A DNA stretch of 64,000 bases from Niabella soli DSM 19437 (GCF_000243115.2 NZ_CP007035.1:744001-808000), one strand, 5' to 3'. Shown: positions 25,477 through 35,100, counted from the stretch's first letter. Notes: generated by a model not told the origin, from the letters alone. Numbers and translations are program-made.

Positions 25477-26859
25477 ATGAAAAGAAGGTCTTTTATTAAA
25501 AAAACAACAGCATTGTCTTTATTGCCGTTGGTAAAACCATTGGGGAATTTTTCAACTCAGTCCGAAAATATGAAAATCAAAATAGATCAAATTGCGTCTG
25601 ATTTTGAAAGACAGCCGCTGGTGCGGCCTTTTGGGTTTAAAGGAGGGTATTTAACCGAGTTATGGCAGGCCGTTTCTTTAATGAAAACCGCGGCAGGCAC
25701 GCCCAAAATCAGCCTGGCTACGCAAAGCGTTTTGTATGGAGACCCCGCTGTTTTTTCCGCACATAGTGAAAGCGCCGGTAATGCACTGATGTATGCTTTG
25801 TCTGAAAGGGCCTTACAGTTGACAAAAACAACGCCGTTCAATACCCCGGTTGACCTGCTCGAAAATATTTTGCCGGAAGTAAAGCGTTATGCGGTTGCCC
25901 TTACGGGTTCAGATGACGTGAACCTTAACTTTATTTACAATGCATTGGTAAGTGTAGATAATGCCGCGTGGCTCGTTTATGCATCAGAAAACAGGTTGGA
26001 AAATTTTGATGCAATGATACCCGCCCTTTATAAGAAGCCGCTTAGCACGCACAATACTAAAGTTGCTGTAATGTATCAGATCCCTTATGGGATGCCGATA
26101 GATGATATACTGAAAGCGGCTGCAGCCGGCTATTTTGTGTTTAAAATAAAAACAGGAATGCCGGGTAGCCAGGAACAAATGCTGCAGGCAGATATAGAGC
26201 GGCTCACCCGGGTGCATAATGCGCTTAAAGATTTAAGGACGCTCCACACAAAGGACGGGAAGCTCGTTTACACGCTTGATGCAAACCAGCGCTACCAAAA
26301 AAAGGAAACTGTATTAAAATATCTGGATCATGCCAGGAAAATTGGTGCATTTGACCAGATCAAATTATTTGAAGAGCCTTTCCCCGAATCCAACAATGAC
26401 GATGTCAGGGATTTAGGAATAGTTATCGGCGCCGATGAAAGTGTACATACCGAAGCCGATGCATTAAAAAGGATTGCACAGGGCTATAGAACATTGGTAT
26501 TGAAAGGCATTGCAAAAACCCTGAGTCTGAGCATGAAGATCGCAAAGGTAGCGCAGGATAATAATGTGGCTTGTATCTGCGCCGACCTGACGGTGAACCC
26601 GCTGTTGCTAGACTGGCATAAAAACCTGGTGGCACGTTTGCATCCTTTTCCGGGTGTGGGGATGCCGATGATTGAAACCAACGGGGATATGAACTATAAG
26701 AATTGGAGCACCATGAAAACCTGGCATCCGGTTCAAAATGCTTCCTGGCAACAGGTGCGGCAGGGTGTATTTGAATTGAATGATGATTTTTATAAAAGAA
26801 GTGGGGGGATATTTATGGATATACCCCATTATGAAAATATGTTTACACGGCATCATTAA
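25477..26859 (+). CDS. Tat-exported enolase-superfamily enzyme (mandelate racemase/MLE type)
   Basis: 460 residues with Tat signal KRRSFIKKT. The C-terminal barrel shows K-x-K (Lys223, Lys225 in FKIKTG), Asp268 (TLDANQRY), Glu300 (FEEP), Asp320-Glu321 (IGADESVH) and Lys343 (VLKG), i.e. the metal ligands and acid/base residues of the MLE or MR subgroups. These enzymes abstract a proton next to a carboxylate (dehydration, racemisation, cycloisomerisation or dipeptide epimerisation). Periplasmic location is unusual for the superfamily. ATG 25477 is chosen because it starts the Tat signal; the ATG at 25438 lies inside the repeat. First gene of a five-gene operon-like run, followed after 9 bp. Confidence 0.85.
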   Translation: MKRRSFIKKTTALSLLPLVKPLGNFSTQSENMKIKIDQIASDFERQPLVRPFGFKGGYLTELWQAVSLMKTAAGTPKISLATQSVLYGDPAVFSAHSESAGNALMYALSERALQLTKTTPFNTPVDLLENILPEVKRYAVALTGSDDVNLNFIYNALVSVDNAAWLVYASENRLENFDAMIPALYKKPLSTHNTKVAVMYQIPYGMPIDDILKAAAAGYFVFKIKTGMPGSQEQMLQADIERLTRVHNALKDLRTLHTKDGKLVYTLDANQRYQKKETVLKYLDHARKIGAFDQIKLFEEPFPESNNDDVRDLGIVIGADESVHTEADALKRIAQGYRTLVLKGIAKTLSLSMKIAKVAQDNNVACICADLTVNPLLLDWHKNLVARLHPFPGVGMPMIETNGDMNYKNWSTMKTWHPVQNASWQQVRQGVFELNDDFYKRSGGIFMDIPHYENMFTRHH

Positions 26860-26868
26860 ATTCCGGCA

Positions 26869-27804
26869 ATGAACAGAAGGAATTTTATATCAAGCACAGG
26901 ACTGGCAACCGCCGGATGGTTAAGCACGGTTAATAGCGGGAAACCAACTCGTGCGCTATCAAAACAGGGGCAGGTTGATGGCGCCGGCAGCGGTTACGAT
27001 CTTATGAGGGAAGTGGCCCGATACCGGAAGCTGGATGCGCATTGCCATGTAAACCTTTTTGACGGCCCGCCGGAGAGCAATATTGATTTTGCAGATAGAT
27101 TGCATATTGATAAAATGGTGGTTTCCCGGCCCATATTCGATGGGAAAGGCACTCCGGCCGATTTCATCCGGTATAATGATCTTGTGTTACAAGCGATGAA
27201 AAAGTACCCTACGCACTTTTTAGGACAGTTTACCGTGAACCCGCTGTATCAGAAAGAATCATTGGAGGAAATAGACCGGCGTGCGGGCCAGGGAATGGTA
27301 GGCCTTAAAGTATATACCCAGGTAAAAATCAGCGATCCGCTGTTTTACCCCATTGTAGAAAAGATGATCAAATATAAAATGATCACGCACATGCACTCGA
27401 ACTGTCAGTTGGGACTGGGAGGATACCGGATGAAATATGATACTGGTGTCCGGCCTCAAACCTCCATACCTGAAGATTTTGTGGCCATTGCCACACGGTA
27501 TCCGGAAGCCCTGTTTCAATATGCGCATATTGGCGGCGGCGGTGATTGGGAATATGCCTGCAAAATGCTGGCCGGTTGTAAAAACGTATACGTGGATACG
27601 TCGGGCAGCAACAATTCCGGACATATGGTAGATTTTGCCGTACAGCAACTGGGCATTCACCGGGTGTTTTACGGAACGGATAATTGTTACTATCAAAGTA
27701 TTGGGAAAATACTGGCATCCAATCTATCAGACGAACAAAGAAAGATGGTGTTTTTTGATAATTATAAAAATATGCTTTTAAAATCGGGTAATCATGTTAA
27801 TTGA
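26869..27804 (+). CDS. Tat-exported amidohydrolase, catalytic partner, copy 1
   Basis: 311 residues with Tat signal NRRNFISSTG. Metal ligands are complete: KLDAHCHV (HxH), MITHMHSN (His), FQYAHIGGGGDWEY (His) and VFYGTDNCYYQS (Asp). Its last 11 nt (ATGTTAATTGA) overlap the next gene, the same arrangement as 52870/53783, giving translational coupling. Related copies are at 52870 and 54960. It is predicted to hydrolyse an ester, lactone or amide, or to decarboxylate a substrate, in the periplasm; the substrate cannot be read. Confidence 0.85.
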   Translation: MNRRNFISSTGLATAGWLSTVNSGKPTRALSKQGQVDGAGSGYDLMREVARYRKLDAHCHVNLFDGPPESNIDFADRLHIDKMVVSRPIFDGKGTPADFIRYNDLVLQAMKKYPTHFLGQFTVNPLYQKESLEEIDRRAGQGMVGLKVYTQVKISDPLFYPIVEKMIKYKMITHMHSNCQLGLGGYRMKYDTGVRPQTSIPEDFVAIATRYPEALFQYAHIGGGGDWEYACKMLAGCKNVYVDTSGSNNSGHMVDFAVQQLGIHRVFYGTDNCYYQSIGKILASNLSDEQRKMVFFDNYKNMLLKSGNHVN

Positions 27805-28600
27805 TTGTAATGCGTATGTTGGCCACTGGCCATTTTTGCAGCTACAGTATAATCGCTGCGAAGGACTATTGTCTAAAATGAACAGCTACGGAGTAGACCT
27901 TTCCGTTATCAGTAACCTGAATGGTATCTTTTATGCCAACACGCAGCCAGGCAATGAAGAGCTGCATCAGGAGCTAAAATCCCGCAAATCATTTCAGGAC
28001 CGGTTCATCCCCTTTGCCGTTATTAATCCCATCTATGCGGGATGGAGGAGGGACTTTAAAACCTGCATGCAGCAGTGGGGCATGAAGGGGGTGCGCCTCT
28101 ATCCCAAATATCATGATTATACTATTACAGACGCCAATTGTGTAGAACTGGTAAAGATGGCCCGTGATGCGAATGTACCGGTGTGCTTTAACATGCGAAT
28201 GGTAGACAGCAGAGCACGTTCCTGGATGGATATTGACTATGTGACCGGCACAAAAAAACCGGAATGGAATATAAAAAATATTTTGCCTATAGTGGAATTG
28301 GTTCCTGATGCAAAATATATTGTTTTAAATTATGCGAATCCTGTAGCACTCTCCGATAAGGAAAAGCAGCTTATCCAAAATGCCCATCTTTTAATAGATA
28401 CATCGGGCAGGGGGTTGACGCATATGGGCGAGGCTATAAATAGTTTTGGCGTACAAAAATTTGCTTTTGGTACACATGCGCCGATACTGGATTATTTAAC
28501 CGGGCAACTGCGTATTGAATCGTTGCGGCCATCCGAGGCAACGGAGAACGATAAAGAAAAGATCCGTAGCGGAAATATTAAGAAAATGCTTGCGGTATAA
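27794..28600 (+). CDS. Amidohydrolase-fold pseudo-enzyme partner without signal peptide, copy 1
   Basis: 268 residues, homologous to amidohydrolase-2 barrels, but all expected metal ligands are changed: strand 1 reads LIDCNAYVGHWPF (HxH becomes N-x-Y), strand 5 CFNMRMVDSR (no His), strand 6 VLNYAN (Asn), strand 8 FGTHAP (Asp to His). The second copy at 53783 has the same kinds of change, so this looks like a fixed state rather than decay. No signal peptide is present although its coupled partner carries a Tat signal; co-export as a complex is possible (inference). A heme, different metal site or purely structural role are alternatives. Confidence 0.75.
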   Translation: MLIDCNAYVGHWPFLQLQYNRCEGLLSKMNSYGVDLSVISNLNGIFYANTQPGNEELHQELKSRKSFQDRFIPFAVINPIYAGWRRDFKTCMQQWGMKGVRLYPKYHDYTITDANCVELVKMARDANVPVCFNMRMVDSRARSWMDIDYVTGTKKPEWNIKNILPIVELVPDAKYIVLNYANPVALSDKEKQLIQNAHLLIDTSGRGLTHMGEAINSFGVQKFAFGTHAPILDYLTGQLRIESLRPSEATENDKEKIRSGNIKKMLAV

Positions 28601-28602
28601 TT

Positions 28603-31600
28603 ATGATGTTTCGCTTTCTTATACCAATAAAATGTGCAGGGCTTATACTGACGCTCATGGGCCTCAGTTATCAATCCGTTGCGCAACGTATTTACGGCGG
28701 TTTTTACACGGCAGATAAATTAAAAAACAGTATTGAGAATTGCAGGAAATATGACTGGGCCATACAGTTAAAAAATAGTACGCTGCAAAAAGCGGCGGTT
28801 TGGAAAAATAAAACAGATGATGCTTTATGGGCAATGGTTCCGGCCCAGGACGTGCCCAGAACAATAGACGTTACCTTAAACCGTGCAGCCCGTGAGCCCA
28901 AAGTGTCTGGTTGCCTAAACTGCGGGAATGATTTATCGGCCTTTGGCAATTACCCGTATATTGTAACGGTTGAAAAACATCCCTGGAAAATAGAATGCCC
29001 GGTTTGTCATGCCCTGTTTCCTACAAATGATTTTGAAAAGTATTATAAAAGCGGCATCAATAAGAAGGGGGTCTTTGATTCATCCATTGCCGACAAAAAA
29101 CTACTGTTCAATACGGCGCATCCCGACGTGCAGGATCCGCTGCATCAATTTGGTGTGGATGACGGATGGGGATACAATCTTACAAAGGATAAAGTATACC
29201 GCTTTGTGGGCTATTATAACTGGAAGCAGTGGAACTATATTATTGATGGACTGAGCCTATTGTCCGATGCATGGCTGTATTCAGGCGATACGGTTTATGC
29301 GCATAAAGCCGCGATTCTTTTAGACCGCATTGCAGATGTATATCCTGATATGGATTGGGCACCGTATGCTAAAAAAGGCTGGTATCATTCTGATGGCGGC
29401 GGGGGCAAAGGAAAGATCGGCGGCTCCATATGGGAAACGGGTTTGGTCACTACCATGGCGCTAAGCTACGACAAAATACTCAGCGGAACCCTGAACGACG
29501 CAGCGCTGTTTGCCTTTTTAAGCAAAAAAGCGAAGGCGTTTCAGCTTCCTTCAAAAAAGGGAAGCCGCGAACTATGGGTGCATAATATTGATCAAAATAT
29601 TTTGCTGACAATTTTTGACGCAGTGATGAAAGAAGATATTCGCGGCAACCAGGGGATGCATCAGTTGAGTGTGGCCGCCGCTGCTATAGCGTTGAATACG
29701 CAGCCCGAAACCAATAAATGGCTCAACTGGCTGTTTGAACCCCTGGGAGGCGCCATTCCCGGAATTATGCTCACCCGTTTTAACCACGACGGCACTTCCG
29801 ACGAAGGAGCGCCGGGTTACGCACTAATGTTGTCCGGACTAATAACGCAAACTGCTGCATTACTCCATGGCTACAACGGGTACACGGCGCATGATATACT
29901 CATGGAATTTCCCCAGTTAAGAGCAGGCTTTATGGTTGCCTGCAACATGCTGGTAGCCGGTAAATCAATTCCCAACCAGGGCGATTCCGGAGCTACGGGC
30001 CTGGTATCTTCATCGGGCTGTAACCCGGCATTTGTTGCTTTGGGATTTTGGCTTTATAAGGATGCAGAGCTGGGATTGCTGGCCTATACAGCCAATGGTA
30101 ACAAGGGCAAGGGGCTGCATGCTCCTGTTTACACCAGCAATCCTGAAGCCTTAAGCAGTGAAATAGAAGCAATCGGGAAAAAAAATCATCATGTGTCTGT
30201 TGCCAGCCGGCTGTTAAGCGGTCATGGATATGCTATATTAGAAACAGGCGGAAAGAAAAATCCTACAGGGTTGATTATGAACTATGGCCGTTCCATCAAT
30301 CACGCACATCCGGACCAGTTGAATATCGATCTTTTCAGTTTCGGAAAATGGCTGGCGCCGGATCATGGTTATCCGGAGTATGCCACCAAATGGCCTTCTA
30401 ACGAAGAATGGACCGGCACTACACTATCACATAATCTTGTACTGGTAAATCAAAAACCACAAAAGGAAAACTGGACCGGCCATACAAAACTATTTCAATC
30501 CGTGGATGGGTTTTCAGCAGTAACCGTAAGCGCGCCGGACGCTTATCCCGGCATAGAAAAGTATGAACGCACGTTGCTTTTAATCGGCGGCACTAAAACA
30601 GATACCAATAGTTATGTGGTTGATTTTTTTAACGTAAAAGGCGGCAACGACCATTTGCTTAGTTTTCATGGCCCGCCGGGCACAATGACGACTACGGGGC
30701 TTCAACTACGGCAGGAGCCGGGAACCTATGCGGGGCCTGATGTGCCGAAAGGTGCATGGGCAAAAGGATTCCCTGTCGGATACTCCCATTTGTATGCAGT
30801 ACAGAAAGATAGCAGCCCCGCCAAAATGTTCACCATTAACTGGCGGGTCAGTGATCAGTACCGGCCCGTAAAAGATCCACGACCGGTTCAGTTGAAACTA
30901 CACGTTTTAACACCGGTGAACGATGTGGCGGTTGCAAAGGGAGATCCGCCTCAAAATAAGGCCGGCAATCCCAAAAATCTGGATTATATACTCCTTCATA
31001 AAAACGGAAAAGATCTTAACTCGGTTTTTGTAAGTATACTGGAACCGTACGTCGCTGCTCCTTTTATTAAAAATGCCCGCCAGATTGCCGTTGATAGCAG
31101 TGAGGTAACTATTTTAGAAATAGAAAATGAAAACGGAACTATAGATTATATTATCAAAAATAATGTTGGTGGTCATGTCAGCACAAAAGAAATTCAGTTG
31201 GAGGGCACTATAGCCTGGCTGCACACCCGAAAAGGTAAATTGCTGCGGGCTGTTTTGATAGATATGCCTTATCTGAAGTATAAGGGTTTTTCCCTGAAAG
31301 GCTTGCCGTCCCTGACGGGGAAGGTATTGGATATGAATAAAAAAACGAGCGGCGAGGGTTGGATTCTGGTGGACCGGCCACTGCCTGAAAGCGTTACCGG
31401 GCAGTATATTTTGATTAATAATAAAACAAACAGGGACGCTGCCTATTTAATCAAGGAAGTAGCACCACAAGGGAAAAATACGAGACTGAATTTTGGACCG
31501 TTGAATTTTGTCAGCGGATTTAAAGGTCCGGAGGTAAATGTGCGAAAAACGCGGGTGCCGCAGACCTACGATTTAGGGTATGAGTATGAGTTCGGGATCG

Positions 31601-31644
31601 GTGATGCGTTCGAAATCAGCCAGGTTCGGGAAATAAAAAAGTAA
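28603..31644 (+). CDS. Heparinase II/III-family secreted polysaccharide lyase-like protein
   Basis: 1013 residues, with a Sec signal peptide (cleavage near SVAQ). An N-terminal CxxC...CxxC set (Cys104, 107, 132, 135) suggests a small zinc knuckle. An alpha/alpha toroid follows (about 180-530; WETGLVTTMALSYD, RELWVHNIDQN), then the heparinase II/III beta-sandwich with MNYGRSINHAHPDQLN and LSHNLVLVN, containing the His/Tyr-type catalytic region. Such enzymes cleave uronate-containing polysaccharides by beta-elimination. It begins 2 bp after the pseudo-amidohydrolase gene and is followed after 17 bp by a DegT gene. Exact PL family not assignable by eye. Confidence 0.82.
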   Translation: MMFRFLIPIKCAGLILTLMGLSYQSVAQRIYGGFYTADKLKNSIENCRKYDWAIQLKNSTLQKAAVWKNKTDDALWAMVPAQDVPRTIDVTLNRAAREPKVSGCLNCGNDLSAFGNYPYIVTVEKHPWKIECPVCHALFPTNDFEKYYKSGINKKGVFDSSIADKKLLFNTAHPDVQDPLHQFGVDDGWGYNLTKDKVYRFVGYYNWKQWNYIIDGLSLLSDAWLYSGDTVYAHKAAILLDRIADVYPDMDWAPYAKKGWYHSDGGGGKGKIGGSIWETGLVTTMALSYDKILSGTLNDAALFAFLSKKAKAFQLPSKKGSRELWVHNIDQNILLTIFDAVMKEDIRGNQGMHQLSVAAAAIALNTQPETNKWLNWLFEPLGGAIPGIMLTRFNHDGTSDEGAPGYALMLSGLITQTAALLHGYNGYTAHDILMEFPQLRAGFMVACNMLVAGKSIPNQGDSGATGLVSSSGCNPAFVALGFWLYKDAELGLLAYTANGNKGKGLHAPVYTSNPEALSSEIEAIGKKNHHVSVASRLLSGHGYAILETGGKKNPTGLIMNYGRSINHAHPDQLNIDLFSFGKWLAPDHGYPEYATKWPSNEEWTGTTLSHNLVLVNQKPQKENWTGHTKLFQSVDGFSAVTVSAPDAYPGIEKYERTLLLIGGTKTDTNSYVVDFFNVKGGNDHLLSFHGPPGTMTTTGLQLRQEPGTYAGPDVPKGAWAKGFPVGYSHLYAVQKDSSPAKMFTINWRVSDQYRPVKDPRPVQLKLHVLTPVNDVAVAKGDPPQNKAGNPKNLDYILLHKNGKDLNSVFVSILEPYVAAPFIKNARQIAVDSSEVTILEIENENGTIDYIIKNNVGGHVSTKEIQLEGTIAWLHTRKGKLLRAVLIDMPYLKYKGFSLKGLPSLTGKVLDMNKKTSGEGWILVDRPLPESVTGQYILINNKTNRDAAYLIKEVAPQGKNTRLNFGPLNFVSGFKGPEVNVRKTRVPQTYDLGYEYEFGIGDAFEISQVREIKK

Positions 31645-31661
31645 CAAAAAAATTAATAATC

Positions 31662-33008
31662 ATGAATCAAAAAAATGGCCGCCGGATTTTTATAAGGAAT
31701 GCTTCCGTTATTGGGCTGGGGGCAACTGTAAATTTTGGAAAAATAGCCCCCGTACTTTTAACAAACAATGAAAAGCCGGCCATTCTGGGGGGTGTGCCTT
31801 TGTTTCATACACCCTGGCCCAAATGGCCGATGTGGAATAAGGAAACGGATGAGCCGTTGGTGCTGGAAGTATTACGCAGCGGCGTGTGGTCGCGGGCCAA
31901 GACAGTGGATTTATTTGAAAAGAAATGGACCGCCGTTATTGGCACAAAGCGCGCTTTAACCACTGTAAATGGTACCAATGCGTTGATTACCTCGGTAATA
32001 CAGTCAGATATTGGTGGCGGTGATGAAGTGATATTAACGCCTTATACTTTTATAGCAACACTTACTGCGGTGCTGGCTTCCGGCGCAATGCCGGTATTTG
32101 CAGACGTTAACCCGGACACCTTCCAGATAGATCCTGAAGCTATTAAGAAAAAAATTACCAGCCGTACAAGAGCCATTTTGCCCGTGCATATTTGCGGCCT
32201 GCCTGCCGATATGGAAAACATAATGCCCATTGCGCAGCAGCATAATTTACTGGTTATTGAAGACGCCTGCCAGGCCTGGCTGGCAGAAATCAATAATAAA
32301 AAAGTGGGCACTTTTGGCCATGCGGGCTGTTTTAGTTTTCAAAATTCCAAGCATTTGCCTATGGGAGAGGGCGGCGCCATTGTAAGTGATGATGATACAT
32401 TTATGGACCGGTGTGTTTCATTTCATAACCTGGGGTTACCCTATGGTACTGCTGGCGCAAGACCGGGCAGCAAACTCCGGCTTACGGAATACCAGGCGGC
32501 CATCGGACTGGCACAATTAGCAAGGCTTTCCGGGCAAACGGATACCCGAAATGTCAACGCCAATTATTTACGCGGACAAATGAAAGATATAAAAGGCATT
32601 ACCCCGCATGTTTTAAACAAAGGCGTTACAAAAGCGGCTTATCATTTATTTCCTTTCAGGTATGACAAGCGTCATTTTGCCAACCTGTCGAGAGAGCTGT
32701 TTATAAAAGCACTACAGGCCGAAGGTATTCCCTGTTCGGGCGGCTATACACCCTTAAATGCCGTTCATAACCTGGGCAATACTTTTGAAACAAAAAATTA
32801 CAAAAAGATGTATGCGGCGGCAGAGCTGAGTTATGAAAAATTTAAGGAAAACAACCAGTGTCCTAAAAATGAAGCGCTGTGCCTGGAAGCAGTATGGTTG
32901 CCACAAAATGTATTATTAACAGACAAGGAGAGCATGGACGCTATTGTTGATGCCATCCGCAAAATACAAAAAAATGCGCCGGCAATAAGCAAAACGGCAG
33001 TAAAGTAA
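31662..33008 (+). CDS. Tat-exported DegT/DnrJ/EryC1/StrS aminotransferase, copy 2
   Basis: 448 residues with Tat signal GRRIFIRNAS. Asp201 (VIEDACQAW) and Lys230 (FSFQNSKH, before MGEGGA) are intact PLP residues. The N-terminal AILGGVPLFHTPWPKWP matches the same subgroup pattern as copies 1 and 3. Relative to copy 1 the active-site loop is conserved, while the C-terminal region differs (SGGYTPLNAVHNLG). Last gene of the enolase/amidohydrolase/lyase run. It is followed by the REP-flanked transposase. Substrate unknown; see findings for the periplasmic aminotransferase hypothesis. Confidence 0.87.
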   Translation: MNQKNGRRIFIRNASVIGLGATVNFGKIAPVLLTNNEKPAILGGVPLFHTPWPKWPMWNKETDEPLVLEVLRSGVWSRAKTVDLFEKKWTAVIGTKRALTTVNGTNALITSVIQSDIGGGDEVILTPYTFIATLTAVLASGAMPVFADVNPDTFQIDPEAIKKKITSRTRAILPVHICGLPADMENIMPIAQQHNLLVIEDACQAWLAEINNKKVGTFGHAGCFSFQNSKHLPMGEGGAIVSDDDTFMDRCVSFHNLGLPYGTAGARPGSKLRLTEYQAAIGLAQLARLSGQTDTRNVNANYLRGQMKDIKGITPHVLNKGVTKAAYHLFPFRYDKRHFANLSRELFIKALQAEGIPCSGGYTPLNAVHNLGNTFETKNYKKMYAAAELSYEKFKENNQCPKNEALCLEAVWLPQNVLLTDKESMDAIVDAIRKIQKNAPAISKTAVK

Positions 33009-33176
33009 AGCCGGTTTATAAGATAAAAGATAAAACCACCCGAGTTGTTTAGTTAAGAGGTTTAATCAGCCCCACAGGGCCAGCCGGCAGACAGCTAAAT
33101 AGCCCGGTACGATTATTACGCCCCGGCCGGCCTATCGTGTGGACACAACTGATCTTTCCGTAGTTGGTGCTAAAGT

Positions 33177-33261
33177 GCCCGGAGGGCATAATGTACATAG
33201 CCCGCAGCGTTAGCTGTGGGAAAAGAAATGCGTAGAAGACGCGGCCCCGAAGGGGTCGAAT
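33177..33261 (+). repeat. REP-type repeat, left arm flanking the RAYT gene
   Basis: 85 bp containing three successive hairpins: GCCCGGAGGGC (33177-), CCCGCAGC..GCTGTGGG (about 33200-33220) and GGCCCCGAAGGGGTC (33243-). It is the inverted counterpart of 33797-33880. The outer hairpins are nearly identical in both arms; the middle stem has a different sequence but still pairs. Confidence 0.75.
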
Positions 33262-33267
33262 AATAGC

Positions 33268-33711
33268 TCACAATAAATATTTTTCATCAAATGCAACACC
33301 ATTCTCAATTAGCAACCGCTTATATTCATCGTAAAACGGCTCAATTTTATGATGCTCTTTTTGATTTTTGACATAGCTGGTAATGGTACTCCTTTCTTTT
33401 ATTGAATAGGTGAAGGCACCGTAACTTTCCTGCCATCCACGAAATTCTGGAAACCGACTATTGTTTTTCATCCATATACTGCTGGATGCTTTTATATCCC
33501 TGATATAATCAGCAAGTGATATTGAGGGATGAAGGTCTGAAAAAATATGTATATGATCTTCTGTGCCGTTGATGCGATAGAGCTTACATTTTTTATTCTT
33601 TATAATACCCCAGATGTATTTGTAAAGTTCCTCACAATGCGCTTCTGTAATGGTTTTACAGCGATTTTTAGTAGCAAATATAATCTGGTAAAAAATCTGG
33701 CGGTAACTCAT
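33268..33711 (-). CDS. REP-associated tyrosine transposase (IS200-like, Y1_Tnp)
   Basis: 147 residues, starting MSYRQIFYQIIFATK, the usual start of this family in Bacteroidota; a longer frame to 33750 is less likely. It has the HUH motif EDHIHIF (His53, His55) and candidate nucleophile Tyr113 in TSYVKNQKEHH. Y1 transposases nick and rejoin single strands at hairpins. The gene is flanked by inverted 85-bp REP arms, so it fits a RAYT/REPtron rather than a mobile IS with defined ends. It looks intact. Confidence 0.88.
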   Translation of the reverse strand: MSYRQIFYQIIFATKNRCKTITEAHCEELYKYIWGIIKNKKCKLYRINGTEDHIHIFSDLHPSISLADYIRDIKASSSIWMKNNSRFPEFRGWQESYGAFTYSIKERSTITSYVKNQKEHHKIEPFYDEYKRLLIENGVAFDEKYLL

Positions 33712-33796
33712 GACATTTATTCCATAGGTTATAGAATACCGTTCTGTCAACTGTAAGGTACGTTTAATTTTAGAAACTTCAACCCGCGTTCATTAC

Positions 33797-33880
33797 ATTC
33801 GACCCCTGCGGGGCCGCCTGTTCTACACATCTCTCACCCCGGGCTAAAGCCCGGAGTTATTCACATTACGCCCTCCGGGC
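33797..33880 (-). repeat. REP-type repeat, right arm flanking the RAYT gene
   Basis: 84 bp, inverted copy of the left arm at roughly 75-80% identity by eye. Hairpins: GACCCCTGCGGGGCC (about 33801-33815), CCCCGGGCTAAAGCCCGGAG (about 33837-33856) and GCCCTCCGGGC (33870-33880). The middle hairpin is a stronger stem than in the left arm, with compensatory changes. Confidence 0.75.
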
Positions 33881-33926
33881 TATGCCTGCTTTATTTCAGT
33901 AAGTATTCTCTATTAAGTGCCCGGAA

Positions 33927-34676
33927 TTAAAGTAAAGTGAGGTTGGTGTCCTGGTACTTTAGTAAACGATCGTCGCTGGCCTCTAATTCAGTAATAAGAT
34001 AATTGACCTGGTTTACATCACAGATCTTAATGGTTTGGATGGAGTTTAGTTTTTCAGAAATAGTGAGCACTGCCACTTTTTTAGCAGAGCGTATCAGGGC
34101 CTTTTTCGCCTGAACCACTTCCCAGTCAAGATCGGTTAACCCTTCTTCCACCGAAAAAGCGTTGGCACCCAGCAGGCAAAGGTCGGCTCTTATTTCCGAT
34201 AGCTGATTGATCATGCCCGAACCTACGTGAAGGTTGGCATTTTTTAGCAATCTTCCGCCGATAGTAATCACTTCAATATTGTCAAATTCAGAGAGCGTAA
34301 TGGCAATTTGAGGACTGATGGTAAAAAAGGTGGCTTTCATGTTTTTGGGGATCATTTTAGCCAGTTCAAGTATGGTAGTTCCTCCTTCCGTAAGTACGGT
34401 TGAATTATTTTTGATCAGCCGCAGCGCTTTTTCTGCAATGATCTTTTTTAATTCAAGAGCATATACTTCGTTTTGCCCGCTAAAAGGAGAAATAAAGGAA
34501 GTGCCAACGGCGCCCCCATGCACTTTTACTACTTTGCCTATTTCCGCCAGCTCAATAATATCCCGCCTGATGGTATCGTCGGAAACTTTTAGCTGCACAC
34601 TCAAATCCGCGCACAATACTTTATTGTGGAGGTTGATTTCTTTTAATATAAATTTTTGTCTTTCGTCTTTGCGCAT
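33927..34676 (-). CDS. DeoR/GlpR-family transcriptional regulator
   Basis: 249 residues. N-terminal helix-turn-helix at about 3-57 (RKDERQKFILKEI, VSDDTIRRDIIELAEIGKVVKVHGGAV, the classic DeoR recognition helix and linker) and a C-terminal sugar-phosphate-sensing domain with TEGGTTILELAKM and LGANAFSVEEGLTDLDW. Such regulators usually repress sugar-catabolic operons until a phosphorylated sugar binds. An ATG 9 nt upstream (34685) is possible. It is divergent from the ECF sigma gene, with element copy 2 between them, making it the best candidate reader of that element (inference). Confidence 0.9.
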   Translation of the reverse strand: MRKDERQKFILKEINLHNKVLCADLSVQLKVSDDTIRRDIIELAEIGKVVKVHGGAVGTSFISPFSGQNEVYALELKKIIAEKALRLIKNNSTVLTEGGTTILELAKMIPKNMKATFFTISPQIAITLSEFDNIEVITIGGRLLKNANLHVGSGMINQLSEIRADLCLLGANAFSVEEGLTDLDWEVVQAKKALIRSAKKVAVLTISEKLNSIQTIKICDVNQVNYLITELEASDDRLLKYQDTNLTLL

Positions 34677-35100
34677 GACAATCATTTAGTTAAAGTTGAT
34701 CCCTTTTAACAATCCGTTGCTGTAAATTGTTCAGTTTGCCTGATTTAGCGGTAAATATATCCATATATAATAATTCGGGGTTATTTATTTTAAAAGGACA
34801 GGGCCTCTGAAAAAGCTGCCCGGAAAAAGAGATAAAAAACCCGGTTTATTGGTCCTATGTTTGGCTGGCATCTTATAAAAGTAAAAATACCGCAAAAAAA
34901 CCGCTAAAAAAAATTCAATATTACGGTTTTTGCAGTTATATTGCGTTAAATATCGATTGCAAATCTGCTAAAAGTATGCAAAATGTTGATCGATTATTGA
35001 TTCGCTGCTTTTCATTTTATTAATAAAGATCCGTTACCAGGTACCTTCTGCGGGCAATATTATTTAATTCTTCTATTGTAAACTTTTTATTTTTATCTGA
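34677..35100. other. Divergent intergenic region between deoR-family gene and ECF sigma gene
   Basis: About 420 bp, AT-rich. Contains element copy 2 at 34880-34946. Downstream of it, CTGCTAAAAGTATGCAAAATG (34965-) resembles CTGAAAACTGCAAAATG in the same place after copy 3, so similarity extends beyond the core. No ORF supported in the rest. Confidence 0.6.
34880..34946 (+). promoter_or_regulatory. Bipartite A-tract element, copy 2
   Basis: CCGCAAAAAAA at 34890 and CCGCTAAAAAA at 34901 (11 bp apart), then TTTTTGCAGTTATATTGCGT ending at 34946; the GTTATATTGCGT box starts 45 bp after the first half-site. It lies about 155 bp before the ECF sigma start and about 200 bp before the divergent DeoR-family start. 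Confidence 0.6.

Noticed and set aside
33009-33176. Possible small gene or RNA between DegT copy 2 and the REP arm
   Set aside because: Only GC-rich repeat-like sequence is seen (GGCCAGCCGGC, CCCCGGCCGGCC); no start codon with a plausible frame and no recognised RNA structure.
33177-33880. Repeated palindromes as a possible CRISPR array
   Set aside because: Only two arms in inverted orientation around a Y1 transposase gene, no spacer-repeat periodicity and no cas genes.
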